Shown: positions 26,242 through 34,729, numbered from the stretch's first letter. The stretch is 64,000 nucleotides of DNA from Cognatishimia sp. 1_MG-2023 (GCF_030548175.1 NZ_JAUORX010000008.1:1-64000); one strand, 5' to 3'. Numbers and translations: made by a program. The notes: generated by a model not told the origin, from the letters alone.

Positions 26242-26751
26242 ATGTTCAACGTTGCCCCCTGCCCCATTCCCAACACCACATTTTTAGAAGATCTAACGCA
26301 TCGCGAGGGCAATTATACAGATTGTTTTGTTACGGCTATTTCAGAGGACGTTTCGATCAGCGAATTTATTAGTGCATTCTTTGGCTCTCCAGTCCTACGA
26401 CTTGAGCGGCGCTTATTGGCTCTGATATCAGCAAGATCCACCGCAGCAGATGTTGCCGCCGTCGCCAATGGCACCGCCAACAAAATCGCGCTTTGGACCG
26501 TTGATCAGCGTGACGAAACCCAGATCATTTTAAAGGCTGCAAGCGGAGGCATCCGAACTTGGATGATGGTATCCAGAACATCCGAAGAGACCACACGCCT
26601 CTATTTCGGGTCTGCCTTAGTTCCCGAAGCATCCGAAAATGGAGAGATTAAACTCCGCTTCTCAACCCGCGCTCTCATGGGATTCCACAAACTCTATTCC
26701 CGTATCGTGCTCTGGTCTGCCAAAACACAATTACACAGAATGCGGCGCTAG
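26242..26751 (+). CDS. Hypothetical protein
   Basis: A 169-residue soluble protein starting MFNVAPCPIPNTTFLEDLTH. It contains ISEFISAFFGSPVLRLERRL, NGTANKIALWTVDQRDETQI and a C-terminal FHKLYSRIVLWSA. The mix of conserved aromatic and charged residues looks like a real protein, with no signal peptide or membrane segment. I use the internal ATG at 26242 because earlier in-frame starts lie upstream of the inverted repeat and have no ribosome binding site. It converges with and overlaps the chrR stop by 4 bp. I do not recognise its family; proximity to the RpoE-ChrR locus is the only functional hint. Confidence 0.7.
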   Translation: MFNVAPCPIPNTTFLEDLTHREGNYTDCFVTAISEDVSISEFISAFFGSPVLRLERRLLALISARSTAADVAAVANGTANKIALWTVDQRDETQIILKAASGGIRTWMMVSRTSEETTRLYFGSALVPEASENGEIKLRFSTRALMGFHKLYSRIVLWSAKTQLHRMRR

Positions 26752-27383
26752 ATGCGGAACAGCGGCTGAAACAGCCGTGGCATCCAAGAGTTGAATCGCA
26801 AAGGCGCACTGGTGGCGGCAAGACAAATACAAACCTCGCCATGTTCTGCCATTGGTGCGTGATCCACATCATCGTCCGCGATCTCTAGATCGCCCACCCC
26901 AAAGCGCCCACTCTCGTCACTGAACGCACCTTGCAATACCAAGGTCAGCTCTAGCCCATCATGACTATGATCTGGCACCGCTTGCCCCCCGGGAATGTAC
27001 AACAACCGAACGGATCCTTTTCCGGACGACTGCAAAATCTGCTGCCGCACACCAAAGCCCAAGGATTTCCACTGTGGCGGTTTGCCCTTCAACGCAGCCA
27101 TCACGGGGCCGGGAAACACTCCAGACCGCGCATAGACCGGCGCTTCTTTTACCTCGGTATCCAATCCGGAAAGCACGCGATCTTTCAAATCGCCAGACAC
27201 CGCCTGCCCGCCTGTGCCCTCTAATAAAACACCGCCCGCGCATTCATGCGCAGCCATACGCGCCCGGCATTCGTCACACATCGAAATATGTGTCGCCACC
27301 ACCAGCGCATAGGGTTCGGCCAGATTGCCTGCCGCATAGGCCACCATCAGCGGCTCTGATATATGATGCGAAATCGCCGTCAT
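26748..27383 (-). CDS. chrR: ChrR-type zinc anti-sigma factor
   Basis: A 211-residue anti-sigma factor of the ChrR family. The N-terminal domain has the zinc ligands H6 (or H7), H32, C36 and C39 (HISMCDEC), matching Rhodobacter ChrR in spacing. The C-terminal cupin domain carries DHSHDGLELTLVLQG and a later DHAP, the second metal site. In Rhodobacter the N-terminal domain holds RpoE inactive and the cupin is needed for the response to singlet oxygen. It overlaps the rpoE stop by 4 bp (ATGA), the usual order sigma then anti-sigma. High confidence. Confidence 0.92.
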   Translation of the reverse strand: MTAISHHISEPLMVAYAAGNLAEPYALVVATHISMCDECRARMAAHECAGGVLLEGTGGQAVSGDLKDRVLSGLDTEVKEAPVYARSGVFPGPVMAALKGKPPQWKSLGFGVRQQILQSSGKGSVRLLYIPGGQAVPDHSHDGLELTLVLQGAFSDESGRFGVGDLEIADDDVDHAPMAEHGEVCICLAATSAPLRFNSWMPRLFQPLFRI

Positions 27384-27946
27384 GCGTTTCTCAATTCCTT
27401 AAGCTCATGGCGAAGCTTTTCCAGCCCCAACCGTATACGTGATTTGATGGTTCCCAGCGGCAAGCCCGTCTCTGCTTGAATCTCGCTATGGGACAACTCA
27501 CCCAAATACGCCTTTTCAACCATTTCGCGCTGTCCCGGCTTCAATCCTGCCAAGGCCGCACGCAACGTTTCTGTTTCTTGTTCAAGCGCCACAATTTGGC
27601 TGGCGTCTTCCGTCAGATCAGCCTCTTGCGTTAGCTCTTCGGGCATCACCCGATTTTCGCGACGCAACACATCAATCTGACGATTCCGCGCGATCTGATA
27701 AATCCAACTGCTGACTTGGGCGCGATGCGGATCAAACTGCGCGGCCTTTCGCCAAACCGTTAGCATCACCTCTTGAACGATGTCCTCGGCCTGCGCGCTC
27801 GGCACACCAGTCCGCATCACAAATCCCTTTAATCGCGGCGCGTAAAAATCAAACAACTGACCAAAGGCCACGCGATCACGCTTGGCCTGCACGGCCATCA
27901 TCCAACGCGTTTGGTCCGAATAGTCCAGCTGGTCTTTTTCTTCCAC
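27380..27946 (-). CDS. rpoE: ECF sigma factor RpoE (ECF11 / singlet-oxygen type)
   Basis: An ECF sigma factor with region 2 (FGQLFDFYAPRLKGFVM, AEDIVQEVMLTVWRKAAQFD, SWIYQIARNRQIDVLRR) and region 4 (GQREMVEKAYLGELSHSEIQ, TGLPLGTIKSRIRLGLEKLR). It pairs with chrR. The frame is open to an ATG at 28030, but the promoter -10 element found here (28035-28040) would place the transcript start at about 28028, so that ATG has almost no leader. I prefer the GTG at 27946 (MEEKDQLDYSDQTRW...), which gives 188 residues and aligns with Rhodobacter RpoE. Likely autoregulated and inducing the divergent operon. Confidence 0.9.
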   Translation of the reverse strand: MEEKDQLDYSDQTRWMMAVQAKRDRVAFGQLFDFYAPRLKGFVMRTGVPSAQAEDIVQEVMLTVWRKAAQFDPHRAQVSSWIYQIARNRQIDVLRRENRVMPEELTQEADLTEDASQIVALEQETETLRAALAGLKPGQREMVEKAYLGELSHSEIQAETGLPLGTIKSRIRLGLEKLRHELKELRNA

Positions 27947-28034
27947 ACGATCCCATTTTCTACAGGCCGCAGATCCCACCACAGCGGTGGTCTGGCGCGT
28001 CTCACGAAGGGGTTGTTCTAAGTTCAGCATACTA

Positions 28035-28064
28035 TGTCTACGCAGCCCGCCAAGCTTTGGATCA
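28035..28064 (-). promoter_or_regulatory. RpoE-type promoter for rpoE-chrR
   Basis: On the minus strand: TGATCC (28064-28059), an 18-bp spacer, then TAGACA (28040-28035). TGATCC with an 18-bp spacer is what I recall of the Rhodobacter RpoE consensus. It points at rpoE, implying autoregulation. Confidence 0.65.
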
Positions 28065-28070
28065 TTTTTT

Positions 28071-28100
28071 TGATCCGATTTCGGATTTTTGCCGTAAAAT
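28071..28100 (+). promoter_or_regulatory. RpoE-type promoter for the FAD-oxidoreductase/cfa operon
   Basis: TGATCC (28071-28076), 18-bp spacer, TAAAAT (28095-28100), 24 bp before the start codon at 28124. It is a mirror of the rpoE promoter, with only 6 bp between the two -35 elements, so both units are likely induced together when RpoE is released from ChrR. Confidence 0.65.
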
Positions 28101-28123
28101 CAATAAAGACAGCAGGAGAACAC

Positions 28124-29419
28124 ATGTCCTTTGACGCCCCACCCGCCCCCTCCAAACGCATTGCGATTATTGGCGGCGGTATATCCGGGATGGCCACGGC
28201 CTATCTTTTGGCAGGCCAGCATAATGTCACTCTATTCGAAGCGGCCCCTCAACTTGGTGGCCACGCCCGTACAGTGATGGCAGGCAAACATGGTAATCAA
28301 CCGGTCGATACCGGGTTTATCGTGTTTAACTATGTGAATTACCCTCACCTCACCCGCATGTTCCGAGACCTAGATGTACCGGTTGTCAAAAGCGACATGA
28401 GCTTTGGGGCCACCATCGACAACGGCGCAGTCGAATACGGCCTGCGTGATTTCGCAGCTTTGATCGGACAAAAGCGCAACCTGTTGCGCCCCTCTTTCTT
28501 TCGCATGGTTAATGACATCATGCGGTTTAACAAAGGGGCCGAAAGCCGTGCAGATTCTGACGCGACAACAATTGGCGAGCTGGTCACTGACATGCAGCTC
28601 GGTGAATGGTTTCGACGCTACTACCTGATGCCAATCTGCGGCGCGATCTGGTCCACCCCACCCGAAGAGATCAACAGCTTCCCTGCTCGATCACTCGTTC
28701 GCTTCTTTCGCAACCACGCCTTGCTTAGCGCAACCGGCCAACATCAATGGTGGACCGTCAAAGGTGGCAGCATCGAATATGTCCGCCGACTAACCCAACG
28801 CCTGACCATCCAAGGCGTTACATTGCGCACAGGCACGCCCGTGTCAGCCGTTCATCGCACCGCAAATGGCGTCGCGATCCAAGCACCCAATTGCGCGACA
28901 GAGCATTTTGACGAGGTCGTCTTTGCCAGCCACTCTGATGACAGCCTGCGCATGATCAGCAATCCAACCGCACAAGAAACCGCGGCATTATCCGCCCTGC
29001 GGTATCAAGACAACCACATGGTTCTACACGCCGACCCAACGCAAATGCCCCAGCGACGCGCGTGCTGGTCCAGCTGGGTCTACAAAGCAGATGCCATTGA
29101 TGACCGATCCGAAATCGGCGTGACCTATTGGATGAACCGGCTCCAAAACATCCGCGAAGACGATCCGCTATTTGTCACCCTAAATCCCGCAAAACCCCCT
29201 AAACAGAGTCTAATTTACGACGAAAAAACCTTTCGCCATCCGGTCTTTGATCGCCCTGCCCTACGCGCCCAATCTGCAATTGCCTCCATCCAAGGGCACA
29301 ATAACACGTGGTTCGCCGGCGCCTATCTGCGCCATGGGTTCCACGAAGACGGCTTTGCCAGCGCCGTCCGTGTCGCCAAGGCCTTAAATGAAACCCCGTA
29401 TCAGATTGCCGCCGCATGA
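28124..29419 (+). CDS. FAD-dependent amine-oxidase-like oxidoreductase
   Basis: About 431 residues from the ATG at 28124. The N-terminus carries the FAD-binding Rossmann motif IAIIGGGISGMATAYLLAGQ, followed by an acidic strand end VTLFEAAPQLGGHARTV, and later DTGFIVFNYVNYPHLTRMF. This is the NAD(P)-binding/amine-oxidase-like flavoprotein that precedes DUF1365 and cfa genes in many proteobacteria, and in Rhodobacter the set belongs to the RpoE regulon for singlet-oxygen stress. It probably takes part in fatty-acid modification. An upstream in-frame start at 28034 overlaps the promoter and is rejected. Stop overlaps the next start by 4 bp. Confidence 0.88.
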   Translation: MSFDAPPAPSKRIAIIGGGISGMATAYLLAGQHNVTLFEAAPQLGGHARTVMAGKHGNQPVDTGFIVFNYVNYPHLTRMFRDLDVPVVKSDMSFGATIDNGAVEYGLRDFAALIGQKRNLLRPSFFRMVNDIMRFNKGAESRADSDATTIGELVTDMQLGEWFRRYYLMPICGAIWSTPPEEINSFPARSLVRFFRNHALLSATGQHQWWTVKGGSIEYVRRLTQRLTIQGVTLRTGTPVSAVHRTANGVAIQAPNCATEHFDEVVFASHSDDSLRMISNPTAQETAALSALRYQDNHMVLHADPTQMPQRRACWSSWVYKADAIDDRSEIGVTYWMNRLQNIREDDPLFVTLNPAKPPKQSLIYDEKTFRHPVFDRPALRAQSAIASIQGHNNTWFAGAYLRHGFHEDGFASAVRVAKALNETPYQIAAA

Positions 29420-30162
29420 CCCGCCCACAACACATCCCTGCGTGCACGACGCATACGCGTGGCGGCGACCTAAAGCGTAGCTTTACCTATTCCGTGGACT
29501 ATGTCCTGATCGACCCTAAATCGATAGAAAACCCACTCTTGTTCTCCCGCAACCGCTTCAACTTGACCTCGGTCCACGACAAGCACCACGGCGGCCCCAG
29601 AGGCGATGGGCGCGGCGTAGATTGGGCACAGGATGTTTTCACACAGGCAGGCCTGCCAAACGCTGAAATACTGCTCCTGACGCAACCACGCTTCCTTGGC
29701 TATATCTTCAACCCCATCAGCTTCTGGTTGGCATTCGAGGGCGCTCACCTCAAAGCCGCCATTGCAGAGGTTAACAATACCTTCGGCGACCGCCACAGCT
29801 ATCTATGCCACCGGCCAAATTTCGAGCCTATTACACCAGGAAACACGATTTCTGCCCAAAAACAAATGCACGTATCTCCCTTTCAAGAGATAAATGGAAT
29901 TTACTTGTTTAATTTCAATATCTTAAATGAAAAACTGCACATCAAAATCCAGATGGAAAATGGAACAGAGACGCTCTTTGCAAATCTCACCGGTCCACGC
30001 CTCCCGCTTACAAACCGCGCCATTTTATGGGCAGCCTTACGCCGCCCATTTGGTCCATTACGCACAATCGTACTAATCTATTGGCAGGCCTTGCGCCTCA
30101 AACTCCACGGCGCACGCTACCGCACACGCCCGACCCCGCCAGAAAAGGAGATCTCAGGATGA
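29416..30162 (+). CDS. DUF1365 family protein
   Basis: A 248-residue protein with GDLKRSFTYSVDYVLIDP near the N-terminus, then LLTQPRFLGYIFNPISFWLA, EVNNTFGDRHSYLCH, MHVSPFQEINGIYLFNFN and a hydrophobic arginine-rich end. The FNPxSFW and EVxNTxG(D/E)xHxY motifs are the DUF1365 signature. In the common gene order FAD oxidoreductase, DUF1365, cyclopropane synthase it may supply or modify the lipid substrate; its reaction is not established. It overlaps both neighbours by 4 bp, so the operon is tightly coupled. Confidence 0.9.
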   Translation: MTRPQHIPACTTHTRGGDLKRSFTYSVDYVLIDPKSIENPLLFSRNRFNLTSVHDKHHGGPRGDGRGVDWAQDVFTQAGLPNAEILLLTQPRFLGYIFNPISFWLAFEGAHLKAAIAEVNNTFGDRHSYLCHRPNFEPITPGNTISAQKQMHVSPFQEINGIYLFNFNILNEKLHIKIQMENGTETLFANLTGPRLPLTNRAILWAALRRPFGPLRTIVLIYWQALRLKLHGARYRTRPTPPEKEISG

Positions 30163-31316
30163 CTGTTCTAACCAATGCGGTGAAATCCGAATTCCTAGAA
30201 TGCTGTAACCAAATCACCATTGGCCGCCTGCATCTCCGCACACCTGATGGGGAAACCTACGATTTCGGATCTTCTGGCCCACAAGCGGATATGCATATCA
30301 GCGACTGGTCCGTCGTCACAGCCATGGCCGCGCGCGGCGATGTAGGTATGGGGGAAACCTATGTAGCGGGACTTTGGGAAACCTCATCTATCGAAAACCT
30401 TATCACAGTCGCGCTGCGAAACCTCAACACCTTCACCAACTTCGCAAACCCGAGCCGGTTGAACCAACTCAAGTTCCTGATCATAGATCGCATACTGCGC
30501 ATCAATTCAGTCCGTGGCGCATCTAAGAACATCCAATCGCATTACGACGTTGGAAACGAATTTTACCAGCTATGGCTCGACCCATCGATGACCTATTCTT
30601 CCGCGCTTTTCGCTGGAACAGAGACTGATTTAGAGCGCGGCCAGCTCAAGAAATATGATCGTGTCCTCAATCGGCTGTCTTCAGGTGAACGCGTGCTAGA
30701 GGTCGGTTGCGGTTGGGGTGGCTTCGCCGAACGCGCAGCAGATCAAGGCCGCCACGTGACCGGCCTCACCATCTCTCCCAGCCAAAAAGGTTACGCCGAG
30801 GCCCGCCTCGACGATCGTGCTGACATCCAACTCTTAGATTACCGCAAATCAACCGGGCTGTTTGATAACATCGTCTCAATCGAAATGATCGAAGCCGTCG
30901 GCGAACGTTACTGGCCCAGCTATTTCTCCACACTCAAATCGCGACTAGCCGAAGGCGGCCGCGCTGTTGTACAGGCGATCACCGTCCAAGATTCCTACTT
31001 CGATCTTTATCGCAAAGGATCGGACTATATCCGCCAATACACCTTTCCTGGTGGCATGTTATTGTCAGATGCCGTGATTTCAGACCAAGCACGACAAGCA
31101 GGCCTAACCGTCAAAGACAACTTCGCCTTTGGCCAAGATTACGCCCAAACCTGCCGCATCTGGGCCGAACGAATTCGCAGCGAAACCGCCAAAATCCACG
31201 AGCTCGGCTACGGCCAAGCCTTCTTGCGCAATTGGCTATTCTACCTAGAAATCTGCGCCGCATCTTTTGCGGTTGGTCATACAGACGTTGTCCAAGTGGA
31301 ACTCGCACATGCTTAA
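30159..31316 (+). CDS. cfa: Cyclopropane-fatty-acyl-phospholipid synthase family methyltransferase
   Basis: A 385-residue SAM-dependent enzyme. It has the Cfa region HYDVGNEFYQLWLDPSMTYS, the SAM-binding motif VLEVGCGWGGFAERAADQG, QLLDYRK, SIEMIEAVGERYWPSYFS and QYTFPGGMLLSDAVI. Such enzymes add a methylene or methyl group to unsaturated acyl chains of membrane phospholipids; in Rhodobacter, homologues in the RpoE regulon make furan fatty-acid precursors that scavenge singlet oxygen. The start is the ATG at 30159, overlapping the DUF1365 stop; longer frames upstream lack a ribosome binding site. It overlaps the DUF3833 gene by 8 bp. Confidence 0.93.
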   Translation: MTVLTNAVKSEFLECCNQITIGRLHLRTPDGETYDFGSSGPQADMHISDWSVVTAMAARGDVGMGETYVAGLWETSSIENLITVALRNLNTFTNFANPSRLNQLKFLIIDRILRINSVRGASKNIQSHYDVGNEFYQLWLDPSMTYSSALFAGTETDLERGQLKKYDRVLNRLSSGERVLEVGCGWGGFAERAADQGRHVTGLTISPSQKGYAEARLDDRADIQLLDYRKSTGLFDNIVSIEMIEAVGERYWPSYFSTLKSRLAEGGRAVVQAITVQDSYFDLYRKGSDYIRQYTFPGGMLLSDAVISDQARQAGLTVKDNFAFGQDYAQTCRIWAERIRSETAKIHELGYGQAFLRNWLFYLEICAASFAVGHTDVVQVELAHA

Positions 31317-31809
31317 ACGTATTGGGTTCAAAGGACAAAACCCTAGCGAATACGCAGGAACCGAACCGCCGCTAAACATTTGCGAACACCTGTCTGGCGA
31401 GATGATTTCCGAAGGCATCATTTTTGGCCCTATGGGCCGAATAGTGTCTAGATTTGTCGCTGACATGGACGGTTCTTGGGACGGTGGGCAAGGCATTCTG
31501 AAAGAAGACTTTGCCTTTGCCAGCGGCGGCATTCAGCAGCGCGAGTGGCACCTGACACTTGGCAAAGATGGTCAGTTTTCGGGCACCGCAGATGACATCA
31601 TTGGAAAGATGCATGGCCTATCCGTTGGCGCGACAACACGGATGACTTATCGCCTAAAGCTCGCGCCAGATGCTGGTGGGCATGTTCTGAATGTCGTGGA
31701 TTGGATGTACTTGATGGAAAACGGGACGATCCTAAATCGTTCTCAGATGCGTAAGTTTGGGATCAAAGTGGCAGAGCTTGTCGCCACCATCCGCCCTAAA
31801 CACGGCTAA
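31309..31809 (+). CDS. DUF3833 family protein
   Basis: A 166-residue soluble protein, last gene of the operon. It reads GEMISEGIIFGPMGRIVSRF, then the central WHLTLGKDGQFSGTADDIIG, and ends with MYLMENGTILNRSQMRKFGI. The opening and the D-G-x-L-N-R-S motif fit the DUF3833 family, which co-occurs with cyclopropane-synthase-type operons. A lipocalin-like fold is plausible but cannot be shown from the sequence. Starts at the ATG inside the end of cfa. No own promoter is visible; expression should follow the RpoE promoter at 28071. Confidence 0.8.
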   Translation: MLKRIGFKGQNPSEYAGTEPPLNICEHLSGEMISEGIIFGPMGRIVSRFVADMDGSWDGGQGILKEDFAFASGGIQQREWHLTLGKDGQFSGTADDIIGKMHGLSVGATTRMTYRLKLAPDAGGHVLNVVDWMYLMENGTILNRSQMRKFGIKVAELVATIRPKHG

Positions 31810-31913
31810 TCAGGAAATGTCGCGCGGACTGCTCTTCTGTTTTTACAACAAATACTTGGAATTCTAACGCACATTATTGTGCAATAATTTTCCCTGGTAA
31901 GGGCTCACAAAGC

Positions 31914-31944
31914 AAAGGGAGGTTTCGCGGCGAAACCTCCCTTT
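31914..31944. terminator. 31-bp perfect palindrome: terminator hairpin containing a candidate parS
   Basis: The 17-bp palindrome GGTTTCGCGGCGAAACC (31921-31937) is extended by perfect 7-bp arms on each side to 31 bp, giving a very stable hairpin immediately after the parB stop (31950-31952) and 104 bp after the DUF3833 gene. It can terminate either direction, while its core matches the candidate parS copies at 32929 and 34500. Probably dual function: terminator plus ParB site. Confidence 0.75.
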
Positions 31945-31949
31945 GTGTT

Positions 31950-33005
31950 TTAAGACAGGATTTTCTGAATTTGCTCCAGAATAATCTTAGCCGTTTCGGT
32001 GTCGACCTCGCGGCCCTTCAGATCAATCTTAAACCCCTGCGGCGACATCTGTGCCTGAAGCAGGCCACCACCGTTAAGTTTAATCACCGGAGTCTTCGTC
32101 ACCTCGGCTGGACGTCCACCGCGCGCCGGATCCTTCTCCGTTAGCTCACGCGAATTCAGCACAGCTTCCAATGCTTTGACCTCTTGTGCCGCAACGCGAA
32201 AATCTTGACCGCTGATTGCTGCCCGAAGCTCGCTCTGCGCGCCGTCACGCAAAGCAGTTGCCAAACGAAGACCCAAGCGTTCGGTCATATCAATCGGATG
32301 TTGGAGCAAGTCGCCCAGCCCCTCGTGCACCGCAGCGAAACTGCGCACTTTGGATCGTTTGGATTTAGACCCATGTTCAAACAAGCAATTCACGGCGTCA
32401 TCAACAGATTCAAACACGCCGTTTTGTGTGGCCAGAACCGTGATCCGTCCACGCTCGTAATGGCTTAGGTTCGCGCGAACTTCGTTTTCTTCGACCATAT
32501 TCTGATAGGCCGCAGCGCTATCTTTTGGCTTACGAATAAACGCCGGTATCGTCGCGAAACTCGGATCTTTGATGGCCAACATTCGAAATGCCAGCAAACG
32601 CCGGTGCCCAGCAATAAGACCATATCCGTCATCAATTTTCATGACCTCAATTGGCGTCCGTAACCCGTGTGCTTGGATAGATGCCAAAAGTTCGGCGCGG
32701 GATTCCGGGCTATCTAGTATTCGATCACGACGCAGATAGTCGTTCTGAATCTCATCCGTTGGAATGGCATAGGCCACCCGCCCTGCACCGTCCGCCTCGC
32801 GCCATTTTTCCGCGTCTGCAGAATCTTTGGCCGCTTCGACACGGTCAGCAACATTGCTCATGCCCGAAAGGGCAGCCGCCTCGCCCGCGACCTGGGCGAT
32901 GGGCGGTGTCATAGATTGACCTAACGGAGGTTTCGCGGCGAAACCTTCGTCTAGTTTTTCAAGTTCACTTTGATCAGGGGCGACCAGACGTCTGCGTCGT
33001 GCCAT
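31950..33005 (-). CDS. parB: Plasmid partition protein ParB (RepB-like)
   Basis: A 351-residue DNA-binding partition protein. It has the ParB N-domain: IPTDEIQNDYLRRDRILDSP, ELLASIQAHGLRTPIEVMKI, the CTPase motif GYGLIAGHRRLLAFRML (GxxRxxA-like) and the region ENEVRANLSHYERGR typical of the ENxxRxxLS motif. The ATG at 33005 has GGAGG seven bases upstream and overlaps the parA stop; a GTG one codon earlier is possible. A candidate parS palindrome (32929-32945) lies inside its coding sequence. It should bind the three palindromes near the origin. Homology to ParB/RepB is clear; the precise plasmid family is not. Confidence 0.9.
   Translation of the reverse strand: MARRRRLVAPDQSELEKLDEGFAAKPPLGQSMTPPIAQVAGEAAALSGMSNVADRVEAAKDSADAEKWREADGAGRVAYAIPTDEIQNDYLRRDRILDSPESRAELLASIQAHGLRTPIEVMKIDDGYGLIAGHRRLLAFRMLAIKDPSFATIPAFIRKPKDSAAAYQNMVEENEVRANLSHYERGRITVLATQNGVFESVDDAVNCLFEHGSKSKRSKVRSFAAVHEGLGDLLQHPIDMTERLGLRLATALRDGAQSELRAAISGQDFRVAAQEVKALEAVLNSRELTEKDPARGGRPAEVTKTPVIKLNGGGLLQAQMSPQGFKIDLKGREVDTETAKIILEQIQKILS
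32929..32945. promoter_or_regulatory. Candidate parS site (copy 2, inside parB)
   Basis: Exact copy of GGTTTCGCGGCGAAACC, located within the first codons of parB (residues about 21-26, reading GFAAKP). The flanking GGA before it matches the other two copies. The position would allow ParB bound here to influence its own gene. Confidence 0.7.
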
Positions 33006-34381
33006 CACTCATCCTCCATTTGCGTATCGCGCCACCAACTGCCGATCAGAAGCTCTTTGAATTCCGCATAGGTGCGGTCAAAGGTTTCACGGCCCCGAAC
33101 GTAGGTGTCGCGGTTAAAGTCCCGATAATCCGCTTCGTAGATGCCATTCACCTGCTCACCAGCTTGGCCGACAAGTGCGGTGTAATCCTGCCGATATGCA
33201 TTCATGAAATCGCCAAAGTAGGCCTGAATCACATTTGCCATATCGGTTTGTTGGCTGGCATCAAAACGGGTGACGATCGCCCTGACTACATCCCATTCAA
33301 ACTTAAGCTCTGGTAAACCGGCCGCCCGTGCGGCCGCGTTTTCACCGTCTTCGATGCTGGCGAATGTAGAGTAGAGCATGTCAAAGAAACGACCCGTGGA
33401 GTCAAATTCCAAGAACGAGGCACCTAGCGGAACCAACAGAATGTCAGCGGCGGCTAAACCGTTAATGGTTAGGTAACCAAGGGCAGGGGGGGTATCGAGG
33501 AAGACGATGTCGTAGTCATCCAAAACGCCCTCGTCGTTCAGGAAGTTTGTTAGACCATCCCAAAGCGGCCAATTGCGTAGACCCATGCGCCAAACGGGAA
33601 TTTGGAATTCCGCCCAATACAAATTGAGCTGCGCACCGATTAGATCAATGTTGGGCCAGTGGGTTTTCTGAATGACGTCTTTGGAGGTGACGTTCAGCGA
33701 TTCCTTTAGCGTTTCGTCCAACGGGATTTCCGCCTGACCACCAGCAGCGCGAACTTCGTTTTCGGCAACGACGGCTTTGGCGTAATCCTTGGCAATCAAG
33801 GGAAAGACCGTGGACCATTCATCAGGAACTTTGCCGCCCAGAATGGAGGTCATGGAGCCTTGGGAATCCAGATCAATCACCAGCACTTTGTAACCGTCCA
33901 AAGCCGCAGACATAGCAAGGTGAGCGGCGGTTGAGGTTTTACCAACACCGCCTTTGAAATTCGCGACAGCGACGACTTTGGCTGGGACGTCTTTGGGACG
34001 GTAGGGCAGGTATTCCTTTGTGCTGACACCTTCGTTGGCGAAATGGTTTCGCAGCGAAAGCACCTCTTCGAGGGTGAACCACTTCGATCCACCGGATCCT
34101 TCGCCCTGAGGTAATTCAGGGTGGGCTTTTAGTACGCGCCGTAAATGTGCGGGGGCGACGGGGATCAGGTATTTGGTGATCTCCCATGTCGAGAACTTGC
34201 GGAGTCGCTTTTCACCATCTGGAGCGTAACCCCTACGAGCCATGTCTTCGCGGCCTTTTCCGCAGAATGCGGCGGCTTTCGCGAATCGTGTGGTGTCGAT
34301 AGGGTCGGGGAGCTTCTTGGCTGCTGCCTCTGGATCTAGGTTCAGATAGGGGGGCAGGGGAGGTGTGGGAGCTTTGCTCAC
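33005..34381 (-). CDS. parA: Plasmid partition ATPase ParA
   Basis: A 458-residue deviant Walker-A ATPase. The P-loop is NFKGGVGKTSTAAHLAMSAA, followed by KVLVIDLDSQGSMTSIL (A-prime motif) and YDIVFLDTPPALGYLT (Walker B). The long N-terminal part (about 140 residues) contains a helix-turn-helix-like segment (RRVLKAHPELPQGEGSGGSK and ending WFTLEEVLSLR), as in large ParA/RepA proteins that also repress their own promoter. The GTG at 34381 follows GAGG. It precedes parB by an overlapping stop/start. A degenerate palindrome copy lies at 34045-34061 within the gene. Confidence 0.93.
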   Translation of the reverse strand: MSKAPTPPLPPYLNLDPEAAAKKLPDPIDTTRFAKAAAFCGKGREDMARRGYAPDGEKRLRKFSTWEITKYLIPVAPAHLRRVLKAHPELPQGEGSGGSKWFTLEEVLSLRNHFANEGVSTKEYLPYRPKDVPAKVVAVANFKGGVGKTSTAAHLAMSAALDGYKVLVIDLDSQGSMTSILGGKVPDEWSTVFPLIAKDYAKAVVAENEVRAAGGQAEIPLDETLKESLNVTSKDVIQKTHWPNIDLIGAQLNLYWAEFQIPVWRMGLRNWPLWDGLTNFLNDEGVLDDYDIVFLDTPPALGYLTINGLAAADILLVPLGASFLEFDSTGRFFDMLYSTFASIEDGENAAARAAGLPELKFEWDVVRAIVTRFDASQQTDMANVIQAYFGDFMNAYRQDYTALVGQAGEQVNGIYEADYRDFNRDTYVRGRETFDRTYAEFKELLIGSWWRDTQMEDE

Positions 34382-34499
34382 TTTCGTTGCCTCATGTTAT
34401 GTACGCCTGTTTTGAGGATATGCCTTAGAGTAGCGCACATATTGTTAATGAACCAGCATCGCGTCAGCATAGTTCGGTAAATTCTGGGATTTAGCTGGA

Positions 34500-34516
34500 G
34501 GTTTCGCGGCGAAACC
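34500..34516. promoter_or_regulatory. Candidate parS site (copy 3, upstream of parA)
   Basis: Exact copy of GGTTTCGCGGCGAAACC, 119 bp upstream of the parA start and just left of the iteron array. Same GGA 5-prime flank as the other copies. Well placed to be both the centromere and part of the parAB promoter region. Confidence 0.75.
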
Positions 34517-34622
34517 TATGTTGATAATCAAAATAGCACCCAACAAAGAGTTTAATTCCTTTTAGGACTTTAAAGAATTTGCGGCTGAGAATTGATTTGT
34601 TATCAATAGGTTAGATGTGTTT

Positions 34623-34729
34623 GGGAACCTGAAATCAGGACGAAGGGTATCCGATTCCGGGATGTAAGGAACCTAAATACGGGATCAATGGTACCCAAAT
34701 GCAGGATAAGGGGACCCGATTCGCGGGAG
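34623..34729. repeat. Iteron array, five copies at about 22-bp spacing
   Basis: Five related units, GGAACCTGAAATCAGGA (34624), GGTATCCGATTCCGGGAT (34646), GGAACCTAAATACGGGAT (34668), GGTACCCAAATGCAGGAT (34690) and GGGACCCGATTCGCGGGA (34711), give the approximate consensus GGWACCYRAWTNCGGGAT with a two-turn (22 bp, once 21) period. A sixth, GGTACCCGTTTGCGGGAT, lies apart at 34864-34881. The even spacing puts all units on one helix face, as expected for initiator binding. Confidence 0.85.

Noticed and set aside
31810-31949. Large hairpin after the DUF3833 gene considered as a mobile element end
   Set aside because: The 31-bp palindrome has the same core as two other sites near parAB and no transposase or target duplication is present, so a terminator/parS reading fits better.
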